DNA of 64,000 nucleotides from Chrysoperla carnea (taxonomy: Eukaryota; Arthropoda; Insecta; Neuroptera; Chrysopidae): NCBI RefSeq assembly GCF_905475395.1, contig NC_058342.1, forward strand, positions 14,604,640 to 14,668,639, given 5' to 3'. The notes under the pieces are model-generated. The model was not told where the DNA came from and searched no databases. It saw only the letters and a program-made list of their open reading frames with translations. Positions 18,428 to 30,400 of the stretch are shown here, piece after piece. Position 1 is the first letter of the stretch, and each line of letters opens with the position of its first letter. Made by a program: the position numbers and the translations under genes.

Positions 18428-21400
18428 GTATCCTTAAAACAAAAAAAATGTTGGATGTTTCTTCAGCCATTTTTATTTATAAATTCAGAACAATCAAATC
18501 AATAATTTATAGTTCTCATTTGTTATAAATGAATTTTCTCGAAATTTCCTCGATTTTTTAATAGTATTATTTATTTTGATTATTTTCTTTTCGAAAAATG
18601 TCATTGTTTTTATAGATTTTATTCAAGATTTTCGCGAAAATACGCTTTATTAGAATTTTCATTGCGTCTAAAAAAAAACAAATGAACTTCGAATCGAATT
18701 GGCCCTCGCTTAACTTAAAAGTTAACTTAATACTTATTTAATTATAAATTCTCAAGGATATTTTGAAAATACAGAAATTATGCAATTGAATTTTCAATAA
18801 TTAATTAGCTAAAATTTCCATATTCTAAGGATTCCGTACATTGAATATTAACTTAATACGAGGGTTATTAACTTGGAAACATTAAACTCAATAGGGAATT
18901 ATCCAAAGATCAATTAAAATAAGAATTTTTATTGGAATATTTCTTTAAAACTTTTAGGGCTTCTTTGTACCATTTAAAAGTCCACAAAGGACATATAGTT
19001 GAATTTTTATATTCCTTAAACTGTCTCTGAATTGGTAAAGAACTTTTAAAATAATTTTTTTTGCTAAGTATAAGGCTAATAAATTTCCTAAAAAAGGAAA
19101 CTACCAGGATTTCGATTTCTAAAAATTCACTGTTTCTGCTCTTTGCTTAGCTCTAAGCACTGCTTCACTACATAGTATAAAACAAAGTCGCTTTCTCTGT
19201 CCCTATGTCCCTATGTCCCTTTGTATGCTTAAATCTTTGAAACTACGCAACGGATTTTGATGCGGTTTTTTTTTAATAGATAGAGTGATTCAAGAGGAAG
19301 GTTTATATCTATAATAACATCCATTAAATAGTGGAGAAGTACTGCTATTTTTGAGGTTAATAGTTAAAAATGTAAAAAGTAAATAAGTAAAAATGTAGTG
19401 TATGAATTTAGATATTCCAAAGATAGCAGGAAATCTTCATGGTATAGGGAAAGGGGGATTGTTTTACTCCAAATTTAACGCGTGCGGGCCACGGGCAGTA
19501 ATGAATAAATAAAAACTACTGGATCGATTTTAATCACATAGGCTATATATTTTATACCCGTGCGAAGCTAGAGCGGGCCGCTATGTTTTTATATACAACG
19601 TTCACAGTTTTTCTGTAGTGTATTTAGTATCAGCATTGCACCCGTGCGAAGCGGGGGCGGGTCGCTAGTATGGAATTAAAATAGAATTACTAAAATAAAT
19701 TTGTGGTAAATTTTGGTGTGAAATTAAGAAAACATGCCCCGAAAATGAATTATTAAACAATGGCCAGGAAATTTTTCAGGTCAGAGAGCGTCATAAGCCG
19801 CAACTCTGTACGCAAATAAATTTTAGCTTTTTAGCAGATAAATTTTAAAAATTTTGCTGACTTCTCGAGGTGATAATTTTAGTCGTTTGCCAGTAATAAT
19901 AATAATAATATTAAAAGTGTCTGACCAGTATTTATGTTATTTGAACTTTTCTAATATTTTCTGAGGAACAGTGATTGAACGCAATCACAGAATTAAAGTT
20001 AGATACATATAGTTCGATACACGACAGTTTCCGAATACTAAATAATAATAAAATATAAGAGAGATACCGCAAGTGTGTCCCTAGCACTTAGGCCGAGGGG
20101 TCTTCTCACCCTCCTTAAAAACAACCTTTCATCCAAAGGATTAGGAAAAAATTGACCGAAAAAAATTTCTGACTCAAACTAACCAACTCGTAATTACAAT
20201 ACACCGGGTCTATAAAATTTTCGGTCTATTTTTTCCGATTACCGTTTTAAGATGAGACGTCTTCGGATAAGAGATGTAATTAAAATCAGATGAAGCTATA
20301 GGGTTCTGTCGAGGTCAGGCGCCACACAGAAACCCCACAGCTTCTGCGCCAAGATGTTTCCCAGGATTGATGGATCCAAGGTTTCGGACCCGAACATTCT
20401 GAATCTGACGCCCTACATATTTCTGAAGGTGCAAATAACCTGGTCGGAGGTTTTGTTTTCCTCCATACAGCCCCTAAAAGTGAGATGATATCCTGATGTT
20501 ACGAAGGTGATACTTCAATCGAGAGTGTCAAGAGTTCTACCACACTTCTCAACTGTGCTCTAGTAAGTTTCAGAGGAGCACAGTCCAATGACCTAGCTGT
20601 GTTTATACACAATTTGGCCTGTCACATGGCCTGCGCAAAGTAACAGTAATCAAGATGGGTTTGTTAGTTTCCGAATGGCCTTACCGATAATGTTATGATA
20701 CAATAAATTTTGATTTCCTTATGCTCAAAAAAAAAACTTTGTAAAATATTTTTCTTAACTAAAAATCCACAGAAATTAGAAGAATTAAATTCATCACCAG
20801 AATTTAATAACTATTTAGTATTCGTATTATCCAAAATGACAACCGAAGATGAACCAACACGAACGTTAAGTGGTTTGATATTAAAGAACAACGTACGAAC
20901 TCGATTCCACCAATTTCAACCGCAAGTCTGTAATTTCATCAAAGAAGAATGTCTAACATCGATTGGTGACTCATCACCGCTAATTCGGGCCACTGTTGGC
21001 ATACTAATTACGACAATTGCAACAAAAGGGAATTTAGATGATTGGCCAGAATTGTTACCCACATTACTGCAAGGAATTGAATCAAACGATAATAATGTAT
21101 GCGAGGGAGTGTTTGGAGCACTGCAAAAATTATGTGAAGATGTACCCGAATATAATGATTTAGAGAAATTGAGTGTATTTATACCGAAATTATTAGTTTA
21201 TTTTCAACATGCGAATCCAAAAGTACGATCGTTAGCCATTTCATGTATTAATTCCTTTTTAATGGTACGAATACCAGCGATTATTGTGCATTTGGATGAA
21301 TTCGTTTTTGTAAGTATTTTTATTAATTTAATTACCATAGAAATAATTTAGTATTAGTAGTTACGGCAACCGATGGAGTTCGTTCCGTATTTTACGTAAC

Positions 21401-24400
21401 CTTATCTGCCCGAGTTTTTTAATAACAACAAGACGCGTACACACAAGAGCTCGTCGCCTTGGGAGGGAGGGGCGAAACGTCTCTTGCAGAAAGGTGTTGT
21501 CTTTTGAGTCAGAAGAGTCAAAAATTAAAATTAACAAAGTTTTTAAAGAGCCACAAAAATTTTTCTTGCCAACAATAAATAGTTTATGCCACAATAAATA
21601 GTAGCATAAAGTTTTTTTATTAAAAGAAAACCAATCTATTTACTTATACACTGCGCCAAATTAACAAAGGAACCAAATTTGTACACAAAATTTTACCTAA
21701 ATTTCAAACAGCTGTATCTCCGCAAAAAATCATCGAATTTTTAACCTCAAAAGCTCATTTGAAAACTTGTACTTTCTAGTTTTGGAATCAATTGTTCAAT
21801 AATATTATCACATCTTGCCGCTTTGCAAGAAGGGTTGAAAGGGTGAAAAATGCTAAATTTTATATAAAGTTTACAAGCGAACAAAAATTTTTTAAATTAT
21901 TTTACAACAGATTTGTTAATACCATTCGAAAACATTCCCGTATGAGCATTTTGACCAAAATATTCGGTTTCAAAGCAAAATTGGCACTTTTGGATTTAAA
22001 ACCCTGATCCATCTGAAATAATCATCGCACTGAATTGTTTTCAATACCTATCATTCGAAAATCATTCGAAAACTTAAACTGCCTTCTTTTTAAGCACTTA
22101 CACATTGTTCCTTAAAAATTTTTACCACTCTCCCACTTTTCGTTTTTAAACATGCCCAAAAATAGAATTTTTCCATATTTTAGACGTTTTCATGTGGCCG
22201 CCAATTTATAAAAAATGGCGCTATCTAAAATTTTATCGTGCTCATTAGAAAACTTTTACTTTCTAGTTTTTGAGCAATAGGTATTGCTCAAAAATTTTTA
22301 TCACCTCCTGTAGCTTTGTACTGAGGATTGAAATGGTGTGAAATTCGAGTATCATGATATTTATTTCAATCTTCTAACTTGCTTTTCAACTCTGTAAATA
22401 TTCCACTCCACAAAGCTTTACATTTTAAATCGATAAATTTCTAGAGATCCAGTATCAACTCCAAACGGCTCAATGTAGATTTCGTTACTTAAGAGAATTT
22501 ACTTTCGTTGTGTTGAGAGGACTTACTGTGAATACTAAAGTGGTTTTGTTGGTTTATTGTTATTTTTATTTCGGCTGAGACAGAAATGGTGCCTAATCCT
22601 CGTTAATCGATTCAGAACGATTTTTAAATGTTATTTTTATAAAATAAATAATATTTGCGTGTGGAACAATTTTTTTAAGTAGTTACGGCGACCAGTGGAG
22701 CTCGTTCCGTAATTCACGAAACTTTATAAGCTCGAGTTTTTTTTTTATTAACAAAATAAGCGTACTGAAATGGGGTCTCAAGCACCTAAATCTCTAAGCA
22801 TTCTGTTTGGAGGCGAAGCTTTTCTAGCAGAAAGATGTTGTTATAAACAGATGAAGCTGTAAGATTCTGTGGAGGCTAGGATTGCCTTGAAGGCTCATAA
22901 TGGTGCAATAACATGCATAGAGATTTCATCGCCTTATGTGCAATTTCTTTAAGTAGTTACGGCGACCAGTGGAGCTCCGTATTTCACGCAATCTTATCCG
23001 CTCGAGTTTTTTTATTAACAAAATAAGCGTACTGAAATCGGGTCTCAAACACCTAAATCTAAAAGCTCTCTGTTTGGAGGCGAAGCTTCTTTATCAGAAA
23101 GATGTTGTTATAAACAGATGAAGCTGCAAGATTTTGTGGAGGCTAAGATTGTCTTTTCAATGTGTTTTGATACTCATAATAACAAAATTTCCTAGCATAT
23201 TTCTATAGAAAAGACAGACCCAGGTGAGAAGGTCGTTAACCCCTCTCATGCCAACTGGTCCGCTGCCTTGCTCCTTTACGGTAGAGTGATTCGGTACCCA
23301 GATCAACGTAATTGTATTATTCAGTTGCCAGGGGGTTCAGTTACACGAAACATTCGTAATATTGAAAGCTCCAAAGGCTTTCGTGTTACCAATCTATGTA
23401 CCTTTCAGTAGAGCGAAGATAACTTCTTGAAAAATCGTTACGTATTGACTAAAAGAAATCGCTTCCTTTGTTGTAAGTCTAAAAACCTCCATCCGAATAG
23501 ATCTCTGACGATTAACCTATCCGAGTAAATATACAGTTTAAGAAAATGTGAAAAATTAGGTACATCTCAATCTCGATCCTTGCTCCTTGGAGGGATGGAC
23601 AATCCTAAATTTACGGTAAAGTAACCACAATCTTCAGCGTATTCATGATACTCGATGCCTGTGTTTGACCTTCTGCTTCTGTTCAGAGCTCGTAAATCGA
23701 TAAGCCGTTTTAGAGTTCTAAAATAGTAGTATCAAATGTTATAACAAATTCTTATAAATAATTTATTATTTGTGTTTTGTTACTAAACTCTTGTATACAA
23801 AATTCGATTTTTCGTACGAATTTTTTACAGCCTAATAACCAACTGTGGCAAATTTCAAAAATGTAACACTTTTTTCCTTTTTAATATTTAATTTGATTGC
23901 ACTATTTAAAAGTAATTATCTGGCCTGGGAATTTTTGAATTAGTCAACTGGAAAACCTGGAAAAATCAGGGAATTTTATTTTGAAAAAACAAATATTACC
24001 ACGACGTTTAATAAGATTTCCGTATTTCTTACGACCAATTTATTATGACACCATAGATAGACCTTATTAGCATTGCACATATTTCATTCAAAATGTAAAT
24101 GTGATTTTTCGATTTTTCCCTTTAAAAAAATATGAGAAATTGAAACTTTAATTTGTTATTAAATTGAAATAATGAATTCAATTAATAGTAAAGTAAAATT
24201 TCGTAGAAAAATAGTAAAATTTAGGCGTCTTACCCCCTTCCAGGGATTATGAGCAAGGAAGAAATTTTAAAAAATGCAAATTTATTGTAAAATTAATTAG
24301 TAAATTAATTAGTTCGAACTGTTCTAATTGTGCACATTTTCGTTTTTTTCGACTTTCTATCTTCAAAATTGGCGGAGATATGATAATTTTAAAATTGAAT

Positions 24401-27400
24401 TTTTATACTCATTCAATCAAATGAAAAATGATCAATCCTGTAAACAACTTTTGTCTAAATAATTTTTTCGTAAACATCAACGTTCAAATGTGACGGCGCC
24501 ACTTTGGTGTCCATTTTCTCCAAAACTGTAAAAGATAGAGAGTTGAAAATTTTTAGGCAACTTAAATTAGTGATCTTGTGAAATATTCTCGAAAAACGAA
24601 AAAAAAAATCTAGAAAAATTTATCTAGAATTTTCAAATTTTTGAAAGCCTAATAAATATTTTTGACACGTCCTCACGGGTAAACAGTGATATTGACGAAA
24701 TAATATTTCAAACAAGCTTTAACGGTTTACAAGACAATTTTTTTTTTTCATTTGATTGAACGTGAAAACAAATTTACAAAATACTTTCAAAAATTTTCTA
24801 AATTTTCAAAAATATTTTCTAGAATTTTTTTTTCGTAGTTCTAGAATGTTTTACAAAACCACTAGTTGAAGCTACGTGCCAATTTTCAACTCCCTGTCTT
24901 TTATATTTTTAGAGAAAATGGACAACAAAGTTTTGTCCTAAGTTGTTCCCTCACGGATGAACAGTAATGTTTACCTAAGAATGTTTCAAATATAAAAGTT
25001 GTTAATTTTTTTTATAAGAAATAACTTTTACATTTAAACTTTTGTTCTATCTCTAACGGTTTACAAGATGGATCATTTTTCATTTGATTGAACGAGCAAA
25101 ACAATTCCATTTTAAAATTGGCAGATCTTGGTCAATTTTGAAGATAGAAAATCGAAGAAAAAAAACGAAAATGTACCAATTAAATCAGCTTGAACCTTTA
25201 TTTGAACTTTCTTTTTATTTGTTGCAGTTTTTTGTAATTTGCATTTTTTAAATTTTTCGCTTTGCTCATACCTCCTGGGAGGGGGTACGACGGCTAAATT
25301 TTGGTAGGGCTCGACAGATTTTCATTTTATAATGCTAAGATAAAGTTAATTAACAAAGTTTCATTGTGGTATATATTTTGACACCAAACTGTCACGTTTA
25401 GTCTTACTTTACCTGTACTATAAGAATTGTTTAATCAAGAATGCTTAATGTTTTTACTTGAAAATTTTGAAAGAAAAAAATTGTTCCGCAAATAATAACT
25501 CTAACGTTTTATTTAAATTTCAGGGTCTACAGTGTTTACAAAACGATACCGACGTAAGTGTTCGAAAAAGTATCTGTCGAGCAATGAATTTATTACTGGA
25601 AGTTTCTTCAGAGAGTCTCTATCCGTACATGAACCAAATTATTGAATACATGCTACAACGATCTTTTGATATCGACGAACAAATCGTATTTGATTCCTGT
25701 GAATTCTGGCTTTCAATGATCGAACGAGGAAATATTAGCCGAAACATAATCGGTCCATATTTAGATCGTATAATTCCCACTCTAATACATTGTATGCGAT
25801 ATTCCGACGTTGATATAATCATTTTGAAGGGTGATGTTGAAGAAGACTCGACAGTTCCAGATCGAGATGAAGATATACGTCCAAGATTTCATAAACCGAA
25901 GCGTATAGATAACGAAATCGACACAATCGATGATGATGATAATTCTTACACCGAATGGAACAGTCGTAAATGCAGTGCGGCAGCCTTAGATTCCTTATCA
26001 ATTGTTTTTGGTAATGAAATCTTACCAATTTTATTACCAGTCGTAAATAATGCGTTACATAACGAAGATTGGATTATTAAAGAGAGTGGAATCTTAGCGT
26101 TGGGGGCAATTGCCGATGGTTGTATGCATGGAATGATAACACACTTAACCGAATTAATACCGTATCTTATTCAGTGTTTAAATGATCGCAAAGCGTTGGT
26201 ACGTGCGATTACGTGTTGGACATTGAGTCGTTACACGCATTGGATTATTTCACAACCGCATGAAATCTACTTTCAACCATTGTTAACAGTATTGCTTCAA
26301 CGGATATTAGATTCGAATAAAAGGGTACAAGAAGCAGCGTGTTCTTCTTTTGCCACATTCGAGGAGGAAGCATGCACCGAATTAGTTCCTTATTTAGATG
26401 TAATTTTAGAAACGTTAGTATTTGCATTTAGTAAATATCAACATCGTAATTTATTAATTTTATACGACGCAATTGGTACTTTAGCCGATTCGGTTGGGAA
26501 TTATTTAAATAATCCAAAATATATAAATAAATTAATGCCTCCACTAATCGCAAAATGGAATTTGTTACACGATGAAGACAAGGATTTATTTCCTCTCTTA
26601 GAATGTTTATCGAGTATTGCGACTGCACTTAAACATGGATTTTTACCATATGTGGAACCGGTTTTTCGACGATGTGGCTCCTTAATTGAGCAAACCTTAA
26701 ATCAATCGATTGCATATTCCCAACATCCAGACACATTTGATCCGCCGGATAAGGATTTCATGATTGTGGCATTGGATTTGTTGTCTGGATTAATCGAAGG
26801 ATTAAATACACAAATTGACGAATTAGTTTCACATAGTAATATGATGCCGTTGCTGTATTCATGTATGCAAGATTCAATGGCGGAAGTACGACAGTCATCT
26901 TTTGCACTTTTGGGTGATTTAACGAAAGCATATTTTCCAATTGTACATCCGTTTATCGGGGATTTAATGCCAATCTTAGGACAAAATTTGAAACCTGAAT
27001 ATATATCGGTCTGTAATAATGCGACATGGGCTATTGGAGAAATTAGTATGAAATTAGGTGAGTTTTCATTGTACTTTTTTATTTAAAAGAAATATAACTT
27101 ACAAAATAATCGACTTGAGTACAGCGTGACGCAATCTTCTATAAAATTCTTCCGGAAAGGTTGCTTTCCCAAAATTAAGTTTTTCCAGGGGACTTCGATG
27201 TGGGTATTGAAACTTTTCAAAGTATTCTGTTAATCTGACTTTTTCGGGTTGGTTGGTGAAAATCCCATCTCTATAGTATGTTTAGACCAGAAAAACGTTA
27301 TTTTGGGGGTGTTCCCCCAAATTCCGATTTTTCGGAGGGGTTGCAATGGAAAAATTGAAATTTTTTCGAGTTTTTTCGTAGGTTTTAAGGAATTTCGCAT

Positions 27401-30400
27401 AGAGTTCCAAAAACCTCACCTCTCTAGCATGTCTAGAAGTACCTTAAAATTTGTATAGATCAGTCAGTGAGTGGGTCAGCTTCAGTTAAGGCGTTTACGG
27501 CTCTTTATCTCAAAAACGGTTGAGTGCATGTAAAAATATTTCAAATAAAATTTGACGCAAATTTTATGCTCTACAAGTTTTATACCATGTATATATGAAA
27601 TATATCAAGGTATACTAAGTTTAGTAGTCCCAAGTTTGTAACGCTTAGAAATATTGCTGCTACGAGCAAAATTTTAGTATAGATGTTCGTTCATAAAATC
27701 ACCTTATTAGTTCATTTTTACAGATATAACAAGAGTTTAAATTGTAAAAAATTTATCATTATTCATTATAAAAAAATGAACAACTTTTGTTTCAAACATT
27801 TTTTCGTAAACATCATTCTTTACCCATGAGAGTCCAGCTTAGGTACAAATTATATAGTATGTATTATATGGGAATATCAGGTTTATGTGTGTATGATGTG
27901 TGTGTATGTGTGGCTATCTAAGAGTGGCTACCTTTCTTTACTTACATGACGCAGGAAAATAAACTATTGCGCAATCAATACTGTCTATACATGGTATTTC
28001 AACAATTAACTCTGATTTTTTTTATCTTTGACTTTAACTTAAATTAACGCAGAGACTAGATTTTATGAGACTTGAGTCAACTTTTGGAGCGCCAAAATGA
28101 AGCTATATATAAAAATTCAGATTATTATCCCTCTTTCCGAGGTTGACCAAATTTTTATGCTCATTATATAATATACAAAATTTCAAATTTATATAATCTT
28201 TAGGATTTCTGACTAAAAAGCCTCCATAAAGTCTATCTATCAATATTATATATATGATTTTCAATTGTTACCCAAATAAAATTGTATCTTTTGAATTTCA
28301 GGTGCTGATATGAAACCATACATCCCAATGGTACTAAGTCAGTTAATCGAAATAATAAATCGACCGCATACACCGAAAACATTGCTTGAAAATACGGGTA
28401 AGAATAATTTCCAAATTACAACGTATCTTAAATATTACTCACATACAGAAATACAAAATGGCCCTTCTTCCCTTCTCTAATCCAGCCCTACATTTATATA
28501 TTACATATATATATAAAAAATTATGGTATTATGGAAAAAAAACCGTTGTTTTTCGTAACTAATGTGTATTTGTAGTTGAATCATATTTATTCGTTTTTCT
28601 CTTTTCAGTTTTTTCAATTAATTAATATATTATTTAATTATTTATTAATTATTAGCTCATTAATCAAATCTTTTTCAAATTGCACGGCCATTTAATATTT
28701 TTCTACACTTTTATATATTGATACAAAACGTTAATTTTTTAATACACAAATATTTATTTTTTGATTTTCGTATATTTTCCATGATTACGAATCGATTTAC
28801 CTTGCTAAAGCTCAAATTAAATTGGACTACTCTTTTATGTAAATCTATTCCGAAGAAAATTGGGTGCAACCCCTCGTCACGATATTTTGTATAACTGAAG
28901 TTAAAATTACATGGCTACTAAAACAGTATACAGACAAAAATTTGAGTTTGTTAATCAGTAGTTAATATATCACAGCCAACTAGCTTAATTAGCCGTTTAA
29001 TTAGCAGCCTAGCTTTTTTACTTAACGGCGCTGTTTGAACTAGCGACCTGAACGATATTCAGCCATTTAATCAATCAACTAGGCTAATGACTTGAATCGA
29101 TGACGTTTAACTACTTGGCTAGTCTAGTTATTTAAATTTAATTCCACTTCCTGCCAACTAGCGCTGAAACCCACACACTATCAATGTGACATCAGGAAAC
29201 AACAAGATTGTTGATGTTTCTCGTAGTTTGATTGCGTGTACGAAAAAAAATAGATTGCGGTCGTGCGATCCCTGTTAGGAAAGAAGTTCCTTACGAAGCT
29301 GCACAGAATCAAATGTAAACGTTATATAAATACATATAGGTAATCTGTTCAATCTGTAGTGTCAAGTAGGCAAGATTCAAAGACGCACATAATTATAGTA
29401 AACGAAATTTGCCATTTTTTAACGTTCGAATCAAAAAAGGGGTGCTGTAAGTTTGATCGCTATGTGTGTTTGTCTGTGACATGGTAGCGCCTAAACGAAT
29501 GAACCGATTTGGATTTTTTTATTTCGTTTGAAAGATAATTTAATGGTGAGTGTTCTTAGCTAAGTGCGAATTTAGGGTTCCATACTCGGAAAGATTAAAA
29601 AATAGGCGATGATGCTCAAAATCGGTTCTGTTTGGAAAAATCTCCTATGAAAAAAGTAAATTAATGGAGATACGTTTCAAGTGCGAATTTAAGTCGGGAG
29701 TTTTTAGAATATTGTAAATTTTACTTGTGTACGATTTACATCCAAAACTAGTTATGCATATTTATCCATAACTAGTGTATTATAATAAGTAATAATAATA
29801 CAAAGTAGGATAACATATCGTGGTAACCATGGATATGACACACACATACACCCACAAAGCATATCACATTTTGTTACGTGACGCTTTTTTGCCAGTTTAC
29901 TCACCATGGCAAGCCGCGTTAAGGAACTTCGTTCCAAAAAGTACAATGGAAGAGTATAGTGCCAAAAAGTTGGATCGAAGAGTTGGAGATCTGAGCAATA
30001 CTCAGATAAAAACTATGGCGAAGAAATTTCAGAAAGTTCAGTTTCTTTGAGAGATACTGTGACAAGTCAGCCACCTTTTGGTTGGCCAGGGATTCCAAAA
30101 ATATAGTTGTAGGCTTGCTGTAAATCATTTTTGTAATAATAGATGTGTATGTATCAAAAGCAAAGTTTTTTGTTGATCTAAATGCCATGGAAGTTTAACT
30201 TGAGTTAGCAAATAATATTTTAATTGGTTAGGTTAGGTTAGAGTGACTTCCCTGAGATGAGACACACTTAGACCTGGAAAAAGGGTTGGCTCATCCCCGG
30301 CCACTACTCCGTGAACCATTTGGCGCTGCTCCTATTCCGGTAAAAGCTCGCAAATATTAATTTTAGGAATACATCAACTTAAGAATACCATCCGAATATC

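Larger units (their letters stand above)
18428..20772 (+). other. Tnpo intron 1 (2.3 kb)
   Basis: It contains a Helitron-like element (19165-19668) and a reversed LINE fragment (20060-20660). The remainder is AT-rich with nothing recognisable. Confidence 0.5.
21310..25523 (+). other. Tnpo intron 2 (4.2 kb)
   Basis: It contains three related repeat units (21351-23170), a copy of a TA-flanked repeat end (21645-21790) and a large foldback element (24215-25303). The frames at 21361-21594 and 21792-22007 lie in repeats. Confidence 0.5.

Noticed and set aside
30226..30241. Telomere or interstitial telomere
   Set aside because: Only about three TTAGG-type units, attached to a dispersed repeat. The same tail occurs on another repeat at 49173-49188.
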